From NCBI GenBank assembly GCA_900472295.1, contig UCIA01000002.1:310001-374000 (forward strand): a DNA stretch of 64,000 nt, written 5' to 3'. This document shows, piece after piece, positions 17,596-27,113 of the stretch; within the stretch, counting starts at the first letter, position 1; the number at the start of each line of letters is the position of its first letter. The stretch is from Hyphomicrobiales bacterium. GTDB taxonomy: Bacteria > Pseudomonadota > Alphaproteobacteria > Rhizobiales > Rhizobiaceae. A model generated the notes under the pieces. It ran no database searches. It was not told the DNA's origin and saw only the letters and a program-made list of their open reading frames with translations. A program made the position numbers and the translations under genes.

Positions 17596-18810
17596 ATGGA
17601 TCAGGGTGACGAAGGCGATGGGCAAACGGCGAATGCGGAGTTCTCCATCCGCGTCGTCGCTGGCATCGATGGCTTCACCTGCGATGAGTGGAAAGGTTTT
17701 GCCGGCACGACGCGCGGCGACACAGAAAACGGCTATAACCCTCTCATTTCCTATGCTTTTCTGAGCGCGCTTGAAGATTCCGGCTGCGCCGTGCGGCGCA
17801 CCGGCTGGCAAGGTCATCATCTCAGGCTGGAAAACGCCCAAGGCAGATTGCTGGGCGCGGTGCCTTGCTATCTCAAATCGCACAGCCAGGGCGAATATGT
17901 CTTCGACCATGGCTGGTCCGATGCGTTCGAACGCGCCGGCGGCAACTACTATCCGAAGCTGCAATGTGCCGTGCCGTTCTCCCCGGTCACCGGCCCTCGC
18001 CTGCTGGTCAGCAAGGGCGAAGACAGCGCAACGGTGAAGGCCGGTCTCGCGGCCGGCCTTAAGGCGGTGACGGAAAAGCTCGGCGTGTCCTCCGCGCATG
18101 TCACCTTCGCCCAGGAAAGCGACGTCGAGACGCTGGAAGCAGCCGGCTTCCTGCACCGCACCGACCAGCAGTTCCATTTCTTCAACGAAGGCTTTTCGAC
18201 CTATGACGACTTCCTCGCCACGCTGGCGTCGCGCAAGCGCAAGGCGATGAAGAAGGAGCGCCGCGAGGCGCTCGCCAACGATATCTCGATCGACCGGCTG
18301 ACCGGCAAGGACCTGACCGAAAAGGCCTGGGACGATTTCTTTGCCTTCTACATGGATACCGGCAGCCGCAAATGGGGCCGGCCCTATCTCAACCGCAAGT
18401 TCTTCTCGCTGATTGGCGAGCGCATGGCCGACGATATCTTGCTGGTCATGGCCAAACGCAATGGCCGCTACATCGCCGGCGCCATCAACTTCATCGGCTC
18501 GGACGCGCTCTACGGGCGCAACTGGGGCTGCATCGAGGACCACCCCTTCCTGCATTTCGAGGTCTGCTACCATCAGGCCATCGAGTTCGCGATCGAACGC
18601 AAGCTGAAAGTGGTCGAGGCCGGCGCCCAAGGCGAGCACAAGCTGGCGCGCGGCTATCGTCCCGTGACCATGCATTCGGCGCACTACATCGCGCATCCCG
18701 GCCTGCGCAACGCGGTGGCCGACTATCTCCGGCGCGAGCGGCGCGAGGTCGAGCGGATGGGCGAAATTTTGCAAGAGCACACGCCGTTCCGCAAGGATCT
18801 TGAGGAGTAG
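17596..18810 (+). CDS. GNAT/FemAB-like acyltransferase (COG3146, DUF482)
   Basis: The 404-residue soluble protein matches the COG3146 group, which has a duplicated GNAT-like fold. Visible family segments are ENGYNPLISYAFLSALEDSG near residue 45, VPCYLKSHSQGEYVFDHGW near 95, the RKRKAMKKERREAL basic helix near 215 and KVVEAGAQGEHKLARGYRP near 340. Proteins of this type are predicted to add amino acids or acyl groups to cell wall or small-molecule substrates, but a proven reaction is lacking. It stands between the phosphodiesterase gene and a HIT gene on the same strand. Confidence 0.8.
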   Translation: MDQGDEGDGQTANAEFSIRVVAGIDGFTCDEWKGFAGTTRGDTENGYNPLISYAFLSALEDSGCAVRRTGWQGHHLRLENAQGRLLGAVPCYLKSHSQGEYVFDHGWSDAFERAGGNYYPKLQCAVPFSPVTGPRLLVSKGEDSATVKAGLAAGLKAVTEKLGVSSAHVTFAQESDVETLEAAGFLHRTDQQFHFFNEGFSTYDDFLATLASRKRKAMKKERREALANDISIDRLTGKDLTEKAWDDFFAFYMDTGSRKWGRPYLNRKFFSLIGERMADDILLVMAKRNGRYIAGAINFIGSDALYGRNWGCIEDHPFLHFEVCYHQAIEFAIERKLKVVEAGAQGEHKLARGYRPVTMHSAHYIAHPGLRNAVADYLRRERREVERMGEILQEHTPFRKDLEE

Positions 18811-18891
18811 ACGACGACCTGTGCCCGTTCGACTTGCCGGGTAAACGCAGCTTGGCTACACGTGCAGACAGCATTATCTGGAGCGCTTGCC

Positions 18892-19323
18892 ATGGCTGAG
18901 GCGGCTTACGACACCAGCAACATTTTCGCAAAAATCCTGCGCGGCGAAATCCCCTCGCACCGCGTCCATGAGGACGACGCGGTGGTCGCCTTCATGGATG
19001 TGATGCCGCAAGGGCCTGGCCATACGCTGGTGGTGCCGAAGGCGCCGTCACGCAACCTGCTCGATGCCGATCCGGCAACGCTCGGCCCGCTGTTCACCGT
19101 CGTCCAGAAAGTGGCGCTGGCGGTCAAGAAGGCTTTCAGTGCCGACGGTGTTACCATCTTGCAGTTCAACGAACCGGCGTCGGGCCAGACCGTCTATCAT
19201 CTCCATGTTCATGTCATTCCGCGGTTCGACGGCATCGCCCTGAAGCCGCATACAGGGCAGATGGAGAAGCCCGAAGTGCTGGCGGAAAACGCCGAAAAGA
19301 TCCGCGCGGCGCTGAACGATTGA
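18892..19323 (+). CDS. HIT-family nucleotide-binding protein (Hint-like)
   Basis: The 143-residue protein belongs to the histidine-triad superfamily, most like the Hint branch that hydrolyses nucleoside phosphoramidates and AMP-lysine. Landmarks are NIFAKILRGEIPSHRVHEDD near the start, PQGPGHTLVVPK (about 38-49) and the triad QTVYHLHVHVIPR (about 97-109). A GTG at 18862 would add ten residues, but the ATG at 18892 fits the family start. The gene is alone on its strand segment, 81 bases after the GNAT-like gene. Confidence 0.92.
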   Translation: MAEAAYDTSNIFAKILRGEIPSHRVHEDDAVVAFMDVMPQGPGHTLVVPKAPSRNLLDADPATLGPLFTVVQKVALAVKKAFSADGVTILQFNEPASGQTVYHLHVHVIPRFDGIALKPHTGQMEKPEVLAENAEKIRAALND

Positions 19324-19438
19324 AGGCGGAGCGGCTGAAGGCGATCCGCTCGGGCGATATTGCCGCGTCCGGTTAGGAAAATATCAAACCACCTCATGGT
19401 AGGCATGCCGAGGGTGATGCGTTTGGGTCTTCAAAACC

Positions 19439-20536
19439 ATGGAAAATTCGGTTGCGGCATCGGAACCCCTGGCAAAGGCAACTGTCGGGCGGGTCTTTCT
19501 GCGCAGCTTGGCGGACGCCTACCGGCGGCACCGGCTGTTGCACGCCATGGCCATCGCAGCCCTGCTTTTGGCAGCCCTGGTCGGCATACGTACGGGGAAC
19601 ATGCCGGATTTCGGCGCGCTGGAAGAATATACCCAATATCTGCTCTTAGCTTTCTGGATGTGCGGATGCGCCTTCGCGCTTGGCAGCTTTTTCCACCTTG
19701 CGCTGATCAAGCGCGATCCTGAACCGCTCGGCACCTTTCTGAGATCGCTGGGCGGCTTCTTCGGTGACGCCGAACGCAACGCCAACAGCCTGAACGGCCT
19801 GGCTGCGAGCCTTGCCTTCATATCCGCTTTCGGTGTGTTGAAAGGCGCGATCGCGATCCTTTCGCCATTTGCATGGGACGAGGCATTGGCTCATGCCGAC
19901 CGGGCGCTGCATTTCGGCCGGGCTCCGCATGAATGGCTATGGTTTGTCGTCCAATCACCGCTTGCGGTGAGGATGCTCAACATCGCCTACAATTTTTGGT
20001 TCATCGTCTTGATCGCCACGGTTTTCACCGCCTGTATCACGCGTAAAGACACCAGGTTGCGTCATCAGTTTCTGATGAGCTTCATGCTGACATGGACGCT
20101 GGCGGGCTTCTTCCTGGCGATGGGCCTGTCTTCGGCAGGGCCGTGCTATTACGAACGGCTGGGGCTCGGCGGCGACTATCATTCCCTCATGCAAGCACTC
20201 ACTGCTGCCGATCGCATTTATCCGATCTGGGCGCTCAAAACGCAGGACCTTTTGTGGAGCGGCTACACCGGCGCGACCAGCGGCAGCATCGGTATATCCG
20301 CCTTCCCGTCGCTGCACGTGGCGATGGCGGTGATTTTCGCTCTCTATGCAACACGCCGCTCCCGGTTGCTTGGTCTGGTGATGTGGGCATTCGCCGCAAT
20401 CATCATGCTCGGCTCGGTCGTCCTTGGCTGGCACTATGCCGTGGATGGCTATGCGGGAGCGCTGATTTCGATCGCCATCTGGAAAGCGTGCGGATATTTC
20501 CTGGCCCGCTTCGCACCCGACGGCGTCGCTAGCTGA
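19439..20536 (+). CDS. PAP2/Aur1-like membrane protein
   Basis: The 365-residue integral membrane protein has about eight hydrophobic segments and a PAP2-type active site in its C-terminal half. SISAFPSLHVAM (about 283-294) provides the PSxH motif, and VLGWHYAVDGYAGA (about 326-339) provides the GxHYxxD motif. The first PAP2 motif (KxxxxxxRP) is not evident, which is the arrangement of the Aur1/Ipt1 inositolphosphotransferase-like group rather than classical lipid phosphatases. It may transfer or remove phosphate head groups on lipids; the substrate is not predictable. Confidence 0.83.
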   Translation: MENSVAASEPLAKATVGRVFLRSLADAYRRHRLLHAMAIAALLLAALVGIRTGNMPDFGALEEYTQYLLLAFWMCGCAFALGSFFHLALIKRDPEPLGTFLRSLGGFFGDAERNANSLNGLAASLAFISAFGVLKGAIAILSPFAWDEALAHADRALHFGRAPHEWLWFVVQSPLAVRMLNIAYNFWFIVLIATVFTACITRKDTRLRHQFLMSFMLTWTLAGFFLAMGLSSAGPCYYERLGLGGDYHSLMQALTAADRIYPIWALKTQDLLWSGYTGATSGSIGISAFPSLHVAMAVIFALYATRRSRLLGLVMWAFAAIIMLGSVVLGWHYAVDGYAGALISIAIWKACGYFLARFAPDGVAS

Positions 20537-20568
20537 TCAGAAACGAAAAGCGCTGTTCCGCCCCATGT

Positions 20569-21195
20569 TCACATGACTTGCGATTGCGCCAGTTTTTGAA
20601 ATGCGGCTGGCGTTGGGCCGCGGTCGAGCCGCCACCTGATCGCCTTTGCGCAATGTTGTGGGCTCAGTAGCGACGTATCCACCTCCAGATCATAGATGCC
20701 AGGTCGGTGTACCTCGTCCTGCCACAGACGCACCGGCTGCGGAATCGGGTCTTCGCTTGAGCTGATCACATAGCCGTGGTCCGCCGCGCTTCGCGTGCGC
20801 CGCTCAAGAATCACCTCGATCGGGCAGCGAACCCCGACAAAAAAGACCGGCAGGCCGGCGAGTCTTCTTGCGCAATCAGCCAGAATGCCGAGCGGCTTGG
20901 AATAGGCGTCATGATGGCCGACATCGGCTATGACATTGAGTCCTGACCGGCTGTGGGCGGCAATCGACTCATAGAGCGCGGCATAGAACCGGGGCACGTG
21001 GATTTCGAGATCAGGACGCTCTCCACCGGGACGCAAGCCGATGCCCGGACGCAATCGGGGCGGCGAAATCTGCATGAATGTATCGACGCCGAGGTTCATC
21101 CAGACGCCGTCAAACGTCTCCTGGATCACTTGGACAATGCTCGACTTTCCCGAGCGCGGCGCGCCGTTCAGAATGATGATTTGCCCGTTTTCCAC
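20569..21195 (-). CDS. Chloramphenicol-phosphotransferase-like P-loop kinase
   Basis: The 208-residue protein opens with a Walker A loop IILNGAPRSGKSS (about 6-18) and contains LGVDTFMQISPP (about 34-45), an ADVGHHDAYS segment (about 92-101) and a lid with ERRTRS. This is the layout of the CPT family, where the Asp-containing strand after the P-loop positions the hydroxyl substrate. It probably phosphorylates a small hydroxylated molecule; real chloramphenicol resistance is uncertain because many chromosomal homologues have unknown substrates. The start is GTG at 21195 after a strong GGAGGAGG element. Confidence 0.8.
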   Translation of the reverse strand: MENGQIIILNGAPRSGKSSIVQVIQETFDGVWMNLGVDTFMQISPPRLRPGIGLRPGGERPDLEIHVPRFYAALYESIAAHSRSGLNVIADVGHHDAYSKPLGILADCARRLAGLPVFFVGVRCPIEVILERRTRSAADHGYVISSSEDPIPQPVRLWQDEVHRPGIYDLEVDTSLLSPQHCAKAIRWRLDRGPTPAAFQKLAQSQVM

Positions 21196-21217
21196 GCGGC
21201 ATCCTCCTCCAACGAAA

Positions 21218-21240
21218 AAAGCCCCGTTTCCGGGGCTTTT
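21218..21240 (-). terminator. Intrinsic terminator of clpA
   Basis: GCCCCG (21221-21226) and CGGGGC (21231-21236) form a 6-bp GC stem with a TTTC loop, flanked by A- and T-runs that extend the stem. On the minus strand a run of T follows, 22 bases after the clpA stop. It should also work in the other direction. Confidence 0.8.
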
Positions 21241-21258
21241 CTTTGTTTTCCGAGCCTA

Positions 21259-23727
21259 TCAGCCCTTGCGCGGCAGTTGCGGCACCAGGCTGCGCTTGCC
21301 GCCGTCCTTGCCCTTGGGTTCAGGCTTTTGCGCCACTGCCTTCTTGGCGGCGGGCTTCTTGGCCACCGCCTTGCGGGCGGCTTTCGGCGCTTCTTCCGGC
21401 TCTTGCTTCGGCTGCACCGGGGCTTCGTCGGCCAGCGATTCGAGCTTGAGGCCGGTTTCGCCGGTTTCCTTCTTCTCGACGGTGACGCGCACCGTGCCGC
21501 CCTTCTTGAGCTTGCCGAACAGCACCTCGTCGGCCAACGGCTTCTTGATGTGCTCCTGGATGACCCGGCCAAGCGGCCGCGCACCCATGCGCTCATCATA
21601 GCCCTTGTCGGCGAGCCAGGCGATCGCGTCCGGCGACAGGTCGAAGGTGACGCCGCGCTCGGAGAGCTGCGCCTCGAGCTGCATGACGAACTTCTGCACC
21701 ACCTGATGGATCACCGGCACCGGCAGCGAGCCGAACGGGATGATCGCATCGAGACGGTTGCGGAACTCCGGCGTGAACAGTCGGTTGATCGCCTCGACAT
21801 CGTCGCCTTCGCGCTTGGTCGAACCGAAACCGATCGCCGCGCGCTGCGCATCGGATGCGCCCGCATTGGTGGTCATGATCAGAATGACATTGCGGAAGTC
21901 GATCTGCTTGCCGTTGTGGTCGGTCAGCTTGCCGTGGTCCATGACCTGCAACAGGATGTTGAACAGGTCCGGATGCGCCTTTTCCACCTCGTCCAGCAAC
22001 AACACGCAGTGCGGATGCTGGTCGACGCCGTCGGTCAAAAGGCCGCCCTGGTCGAAGCCGACATAGCCGGGAGGCGCGCCGATCAGCCGCGAGACGGTGT
22101 GGCGTTCCATATACTCCGACATGTCGAAGCGGATCAGCTCGACGCCGAGCGAGGCAGCCAACTGCTTGGCGACTTCGGTCTTGCCGACGCCGGTCGGGCC
22201 CGAGAACAGATAGGAGCCGATCGGCTTTTCCGGTTCGCGCAGGCCGGCGCGCGCCAGCTTGATCGCCGAGGTCAGCGCGCTGATGGCGGTATCCTGGCCG
22301 TAGACGACGCGCTTGAGCTCGATATCGAGGCCCTGCAGCACCTTCTCGTCGTCGGCCGAGACCGTCTTCGGCGGGATGCGGGCCATGGTGGCGATCGTCT
22401 GTTCGATCTCCTTGATGCCGATGACCTTCTTGCGCTTGGCTTCCGGCACCAACATCTGCGAGGCACCGGTCTCGTCGATCACGTCGATCGCCTTGTCCGG
22501 CAGCTTGCGGTCGTTGATATAGCGCGCCGACAGTTCCACCGAGGCCTTGATCGCCTCGTTGGTGAACTTCACCTTGTGGAATTCCTCATAATAGGGCTTG
22601 AGGCCCTTCATGATCTCAATGGCGTCCTCGATAGTCGGCTCGTTGACGTCGATCTTCTGGAAGCGCCGCACCAAAGCGCGGTCCTTCTCGAAGAACTGGC
22701 GGAACTCCTTGTAGGTGGTCGAGCCGATGCAGCGGATAGCGCCTGAAGACAGCGCCGGCTTCAACAGGTTCGACGCATCCATGGCGCCGCCGGAGGTAGC
22801 GCCGGCACCGATGACGGTGTGGATCTCGTCGATGAACAGCACGGCGCCGGGATAATCCTCGAGTTCCTTGACGACCTGCTTCAACCGCTCCTCGAAATCG
22901 CCGCGATAGCGGGTGCCGGCCAAAAGCGTGCCCATGTCGAGCGCGAAGATGGTGGCATCCTGCAGCACTTCCGGCACGTCGCCTTCGACGATGCGCTTGG
23001 CCAGGCCTTCGGCGATCGCCGTCTTGCCGACGCCGGGATCGCCGACATAAAGCGGGTTGTTCTTGGACCGGCGGCACAGCACCTGGATGGTGCGGTTGAT
23101 CTCGCTCTCGCGACCGATCAGCGGATCGATCTTGCCGGCCTTGGCCTTGTTGTTGAGGTTGACGCAGTAAGCCGTCAGCGCGTCCTGCTGCTGCTTCTTC
23201 TTGCCGCCTTCCTCCTGCGGCTCGGCACCGTTCTGGCCGCCCTGTTCGTCATCGGCGCCGCGCGGCGAGCGAGTCTCCGATGCGCCGGGGCGCTTGGCAA
23301 TGCCATGCGAGATGTAGTTGACCGCGTCGTAGCGGGTCATCTGCTGTTCCTGCAGGAAATAGGCGGCATGGCTCTCGCGCTCGGCAAAGATGGCGACGAG
23401 CACGTTGGCGCCGGACACCTCCTCGCGGCCGGACGACTGCACGTGGATCACGGCGCGCTGGATGACGCGCTGGAACCCGGCGGTCGGCTTGGAATCCTCA
23501 TCGTAACCGGTGACCAGGTTGTCGAGCTCGGTGTCGATATAGGTGAGAACGGTGTGCTTCAGCTCATCGAGATCGACATTGCAGGCGCGCATGACGGCGG
23601 CCGCCTCGGTGTCGTCGATGAGCGCGAGCAGCAGATGTTCAAGGGTTGCATATTCATGGTGCCGCTCATTGGCGAGCGTCAGCGCCTGGTGAAGCGCCTT
23701 TTCCAGGCCTTGGGAGAAAGCCGGCAT
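21259..23727 (-). CDS. clpA: ATP-dependent Clp protease ATP-binding subunit ClpA
   Basis: ClpA is the AAA+ unfoldase that feeds substrates, including N-end-rule proteins delivered by ClpS, to ClpP. The 822 residues show a Clp N-domain (about 1-145), AAA module 1 with Walker [14 protein letters not shown] (about 230), and AAA module 2 with Walker [14 protein letters not shown] (about 510). The ClpP-contacting IGF-type loop is present as IGFGS near 625. It lacks the ClpB middle coiled coil. The C-terminus is an unusual Lys/Ala/Pro-rich tail of about 60 residues with repeated KKPAAKK-like blocks. clpS is seven bases upstream. Confidence 0.96.
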   Translation of the reverse strand: MPAFSQGLEKALHQALTLANERHHEYATLEHLLLALIDDTEAAAVMRACNVDLDELKHTVLTYIDTELDNLVTGYDEDSKPTAGFQRVIQRAVIHVQSSGREEVSGANVLVAIFAERESHAAYFLQEQQMTRYDAVNYISHGIAKRPGASETRSPRGADDEQGGQNGAEPQEEGGKKKQQQDALTAYCVNLNNKAKAGKIDPLIGRESEINRTIQVLCRRSKNNPLYVGDPGVGKTAIAEGLAKRIVEGDVPEVLQDATIFALDMGTLLAGTRYRGDFEERLKQVVKELEDYPGAVLFIDEIHTVIGAGATSGGAMDASNLLKPALSSGAIRCIGSTTYKEFRQFFEKDRALVRRFQKIDVNEPTIEDAIEIMKGLKPYYEEFHKVKFTNEAIKASVELSARYINDRKLPDKAIDVIDETGASQMLVPEAKRKKVIGIKEIEQTIATMARIPPKTVSADDEKVLQGLDIELKRVVYGQDTAISALTSAIKLARAGLREPEKPIGSYLFSGPTGVGKTEVAKQLAASLGVELIRFDMSEYMERHTVSRLIGAPPGYVGFDQGGLLTDGVDQHPHCVLLLDEVEKAHPDLFNILLQVMDHGKLTDHNGKQIDFRNVILIMTTNAGASDAQRAAIGFGSTKREGDDVEAINRLFTPEFRNRLDAIIPFGSLPVPVIHQVVQKFVMQLEAQLSERGVTFDLSPDAIAWLADKGYDERMGARPLGRVIQEHIKKPLADEVLFGKLKKGGTVRVTVEKKETGETGLKLESLADEAPVQPKQEPEEAPKAARKAVAKKPAAKKAVAQKPEPKGKDGGKRSLVPQLPRKG

Positions 23728-23733
23728 GTTACC

Positions 23734-24078
23734 TCACTTCTTCTCCATCACGCATTGCAGCGGATGCTGATTCTGTCGGGCGAAATCCATGACCTGGGAC
23801 ACTTTGGTCTCGGCCACCTCGAATGTATAGACCCCGCACTCGCCCACTCCATGATTGTGAACATGAAGCATGATGCGTGTGGCGGCTTCGCGGTCCTTTT
23901 GAAAAAAACGCTCCAGGACGTGAACCACGAACTCCATGGGCGTGTAGTCGTCGTTGAGGATGAGGACCCGATAAAGGCTGGGCTTCTTGGTCTTGGTTTT
24001 CGTGCGCGTAATGACGGCCGTGCCGCGACCGGCCTCATTGCCGTCGCCGTCACTTTGCATCCGCACCATGCTTGTCAT
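23734..24078 (-). CDS. clpS: ATP-dependent Clp protease adaptor ClpS
   Basis: ClpS binds N-terminal destabilising residues and hands those proteins to ClpA. The core has the family signature [19 protein letters not shown] (Asp-Asp of the N-degron pocket), then [21 protein letters not shown] and the closing [11 protein letters not shown]. The N-terminal tail is long and carries a basic KTKTKK stretch. The frame is open to an ATG at 24138, but a likely promoter places transcription at about 24150. In-frame ATGs at 24078, 24069 and 24060 give proteins nearer the family size; 24078 is used here with low certainty. It is directly upstream of clpA. Confidence 0.92.
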
Positions 24079-24156
24079 GGCAGTCAAACCTGAAGTCACG
24101 TAATCCTGCCTCTTTCGAATCCCCTGCGAGTTCGACATGTAGGTGTTCGATGGACG

Positions 24157-24184
24157 ATTTTAAGCCCTTTAGGTTAGCTGACAA
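24157..24184 (-). promoter_or_regulatory. Candidate clpS-clpA promoter
   Basis: TTGTCA (24184-24179) and TAAAAT (24162-24157) are 16 bases apart on the minus strand, just upstream of the clpS open frame. It would give a very short leader if translation began at 24138. Confidence 0.5.
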
Positions 24185-24256
24185 TATGGCTAGGTGAGCA
24201 AACCCAGGGATTTTAAAAATCGTGAACTGCCGACGCCTCCGAATTGAAACCGGCAT

Positions 24257-24288
24257 GAAAAAACCCGGCCGCGCATCCGCGACCGGGT
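24257..24288 (-). terminator. Intrinsic terminator of the phasin gene
   Basis: An 11-bp stem with one mismatch (24263-24273 with 24278-24288) and a four-base loop is followed on the minus strand by a run of six to seven T. It lies about 50 bases past the phasin stop. Confidence 0.8.
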
Positions 24289-24334
24289 CTGATTTGCAGG
24301 CCCGACAGCCCTGCCTGGTATGTCTCAAGCGAAA

Positions 24335-24664
24335 TTACTTCGCCTTGGCGACAATCGATTCGAAGGGCTTGTAGGCTTCCTTGGCGAGTTCGGCGTAGAG
24401 ATCGCCGAACTTGGTGGCCTCGGCGACGAAGCTCTCATAGCTCTGCTTGGCGAAGTCCGACTGGATCTCGATCGCCTTGTCCAGCGACTTGGCGGAGAAC
24501 AGCTTTTCGACCGTGGCGCTGCCGGCCTCAAAACTCTTCTTGGTGTATTCGCCGGCTTCCGTGGCGATCGCCTGAGCGCCCTTCGACAGCGACGCGAAGC
24601 TCTTCAATCCGGTGTCGGCAAACTCTTTGCCGTATTTCGAGAAGTCCTCATAGGTCTGGGTCAT
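24335..24664 (-). CDS. Phasin family protein
   Basis: The 109-residue protein is almost entirely amphipathic helix and matches the phasin_2 pattern: TGLKSFASLSKGAQAIATEAGEY (cited in part), KKSFEAGSATVEKLFSAKSLDKAIEIQSDFAKQSYE and a closing YAELAKEAYKPF. Phasins coat polyhydroxybutyrate granules, stabilise them and can affect other surfaces. A near-consensus promoter upstream and an intrinsic terminator downstream make it an independent, probably strongly expressed gene. No polyhydroxybutyrate synthesis gene is nearby. Confidence 0.9.
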   Translation of the reverse strand: MTQTYEDFSKYGKEFADTGLKSFASLSKGAQAIATEAGEYTKKSFEAGSATVEKLFSAKSLDKAIEIQSDFAKQSYESFVAEATKFGDLYAELAKEAYKPFESIVAKAK

Positions 24665-24723
24665 TTCACGTCTCCCTTGGCGGTTGGATGCGCCCTTGCC
24701 TGAGCGCGCTTGTGCAATGCAAG

Positions 24724-24751
24724 ATTATATTGTGCGCCGCACAAAAGTCAA
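24724..24751 (-). promoter_or_regulatory. Strong candidate promoter of the phasin gene
   Basis: TTGACT (24751-24746) and a perfect TATAAT (24729-24724) are 16 bases apart on the minus strand, about 60 bases before the phasin start. This is the best sigma-70 match in the window. The spacer contains a palindromic TTGTGCG/CGCACAA pair that could be an operator. Confidence 0.7.
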
Positions 24752-24946
24752 GATTTCCGCGGCATCGGGCCGCGCTGCGCCGGCAACAGCTAAAATTCGA
24801 ATAAAGAAAGGCTCAAGCGCGAGGAAAATGGTGAACGCGCCGGTTACCATAAACGGATTGGTAACGCTGGCCGCGATAGTTTGACCGTAAGTGAGGTCGG
24901 GATCCCTTTGCCGCCTCCAGGGCAATGAGTTTCAAAGGAACTATCA

Positions 24947-26368
24947 GTGCGTCAGGCGTTGTCGGTCATCTCTGCAAAATCCGCGTCCCCTCTCAAAACG
25001 ATCATGATCCTCGCTTTGGCGATGTCATTCGTCGTCGCGGGCGCTGCATCGTCGATGGCCGCCAGGTCGTCGGCCATCGTCGTCGACGCCAAGACCGGCA
25101 AGGTGCTTTATTCCTCGGACGCCAATGGCCGGCGTTACCCGGCTTCGCTGACCAAGATGATGACGCTCTATCTGACCTTCGAAGCTATGGCGAAGGGCAG
25201 GATCAGCAGGAACACGCCGGTGCCGTTTTCGGCCAAGGCAGCAGCCGAGCCGCCAACCAAGCTTGGCGTCAAGGCAGGCGGAGCCGTTTCGGTCGAGACA
25301 GCCATCCTGTCGATGGTGACCAAGTCGGCCAATGATTCGTCGACAGCGCTCGGCGAGATGCTTGGCGGCAGCGAAGCCAATTTCGCCCGCATGATGACCG
25401 CAAAGGCCCGCCAGCTTGGAATGAACGGTACCGTGTTTCGCAATGCCAATGGCTTGCCCGACCCCGGCCAGTTCACAACGGCCCGCGACATGGCCACGCT
25501 CGGCATTGCGCTGAGGGAGCATTTTCCCCAGTATTACAGCTACTTCTCGCAGCGCTCCTTCCTCTATGGGCGCCAGCGCATCAACGGCCACAACCGCCTG
25601 CTCGGCCGGATCAAGGGCGTCGACGGCATCAAGACCGGCTACACTCGCGCCTCCGGCTTCAACCTTGTCTCGTCGGTCTCCGATGGCAATCGCCGTCTCG
25701 TCGCCGTCGTCATGGGCGGCACTTCGGGCCGCAGCCGCGACAACCAGATGGCTGGGCTGATCAACGCCTATATGCCGCGCGCATCGACCCGTGGCGGCGG
25801 CGCTCTGGTCGCCAAGGGCGGAGACAACAACCCGATCAAGGCGCTGGCAAAGGTGTTCCTGCCCAAGAACGACGCCCCGACGCCCGACGACAAGCCGGTG
25901 ATTGAAGACGATGCCGTGGCGTCCAACGACGATCCGACGTCCGCTGACGAACAGACGGTGGCCGCGGTCGAAGAACCCGCACCCGTCGTCAAGGCCAGGA
26001 AGGTCAAGACCGTCATCGTGACGGCGCCCAAGGTCGAAACTGCACAAGTGGTGGCGGCCTACGCCGAACCCGCGGCCGAAGCCCCTCAGGCCCTCGACCC
26101 GGTCAACACCGCCTCGGTGCCGTCCGGCTGGGCGGTGCAGGTGGCCTCTTCGCCCAAGCAGTCTGAAGCCCAGGCTTTCCTCGACAAGACCGCCAAGCAG
26201 GCGCCGAAAATCCTTGCTTCTGCTTCCGGCTTCACGGTCGCCTTCGACAAGGATGGAGAGACCTACTACCGCGCCCGCTTCGGCGGTTTCGGTTCGAAGA
26301 CTGCAGCCTGGAATGCCTGTAACGCTTTGAAGAAGAAGAAAATTACCTGCTACGCCGTCCAACAGTAG
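24947..26368 (+). CDS. D-alanyl-D-alanine carboxypeptidase with C-terminal SPOR domain
   Basis: This periplasmic penicillin-binding protein (S11, PBP5/DacF type) trims the terminal D-Ala from peptidoglycan pentapeptides. A long signal anchor covers about residues 1-39. The catalytic motifs are complete: SLTK (Ser67, Lys70), SAN (127-129) and KTG (229-231). After the enzyme domain comes a Pro/Glu/Val-rich linker (about 290-390), then a SPOR domain (about 395-473, SGWAVQVASSPKQSEAQAFLD) that binds denuded glycan at division sites. The start is GTG at 24947 after an AAAGGA element. The SPOR fusion is common in Rhizobiales. Confidence 0.94.
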   Translation: MRQALSVISAKSASPLKTIMILALAMSFVVAGAASSMAARSSAIVVDAKTGKVLYSSDANGRRYPASLTKMMTLYLTFEAMAKGRISRNTPVPFSAKAAAEPPTKLGVKAGGAVSVETAILSMVTKSANDSSTALGEMLGGSEANFARMMTAKARQLGMNGTVFRNANGLPDPGQFTTARDMATLGIALREHFPQYYSYFSQRSFLYGRQRINGHNRLLGRIKGVDGIKTGYTRASGFNLVSSVSDGNRRLVAVVMGGTSGRSRDNQMAGLINAYMPRASTRGGGALVAKGGDNNPIKALAKVFLPKNDAPTPDDKPVIEDDAVASNDDPTSADEQTVAAVEEPAPVVKARKVKTVIVTAPKVETAQVVAAYAEPAAEAPQALDPVNTASVPSGWAVQVASSPKQSEAQAFLDKTAKQAPKILASASGFTVAFDKDGETYYRARFGGFGSKTAAWNACNALKKKKITCYAVQQ

Positions 26369-26414
26369 GACCGCGTCGAGAACTTCTCCCGGAAATTTAC
26401 TGCGTCGAAGGAGA

Positions 26415-27113
26415 CTAGTTGTGATTGGAGAGCAAGACGTCCTTGGCTTCGTTAATCCGCGCCGCCAGGAAAGACGTGCCGCCGATGTCGGGGTGCAGGC
26501 GCTGCATCAGGCGGCGGTGCGCCTTGCGGACATCCGCCGCGGCGGCCCCCGCTTCAAGACCAAGGACCTTGTAGGCCTCCTCCTTAGTCATGGCGCCCGC
26601 ACCTGGCGCAACACCCAGCCCTTCACCACCGTTCGCCTCAGCGTCTTTGCGCCAGACGGGAAAACGGCCGTCAAGATACGTCTCTAGCAGCTGACGGCTC
26701 TCCGGGTCCCCGGGGAGCTCGCGGTAAAGCTGCTGCAATTCGGCCAGGCCCATCGCGCCCAGCATCTTGCCTTCATGGCGGCCGGCCAGAACCAGGCCTT
26801 CAAGACCGCCAGTATCGTGATCGAGCTCCATTTCCAGCGCGGCGGTACGCACCGTCGAGCGCTTGCCGGGCGCCAGCCCGACCGTGGGCCGCTTCATCCG
26901 CGCTGAACCATACCAGGCAAGGGCTGCGGCCAGGACAAGGCCGGCCATGCCCTGGCGGCCGACCACCAGCAGGGCGAGGCCAACCAGCGCCAGAAGCACC
27001 GGCCCAACCGTGCGCGTGCCATTGGCCAGTTTTTGCGGATCGGCGCGCACGAAAATCGTCGCCGCGCCAAGCAGCACCAGAAGCAGTGCAACAAGTGCAA
27101 TGATTGCGCCCAT
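26415..27113 (-). CDS. Membrane-anchored J-domain protein
   Basis: The 232-residue protein has two N-terminal hydrophobic segments (about 1-23 and 35-70), a middle region with LEMELDHDTGGLEGLVLAG, and a C-terminal J domain (about 175-230). The J domain contains the HPD motif in RLHPDIGG, so it can stimulate a DnaK partner. The layout, J domain at the C-terminus after membrane helices, resembles the Tim14/Pam18-like bacterial group. The ATG at 27113 overlaps the VWA gene's stop by one base (TGATG), implying translational coupling and joint function. Confidence 0.85.
   Translation of the reverse strand: MGAIIALVALLLVLLGAATIFVRADPQKLANGTRTVGPVLLALVGLALLVVGRQGMAGLVLAAALAWYGSARMKRPTVGLAPGKRSTVRTAALEMELDHDTGGLEGLVLAGRHEGKMLGAMGLAELQQLYRELPGDPESRQLLETYLDGRFPVWRKDAEANGGEGLGVAPGAGAMTKEEAYKVLGLEAGAAAADVRKAHRRLMQRLHPDIGGTSFLAARINEAKDVLLSNHN

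Noticed and set aside
20953..22746. A 597-codon plus-strand frame opposite clpA
   Set aside because: Antisense to the AAA modules of ClpA; the product is Arg/Asp/His-rich without a domain.
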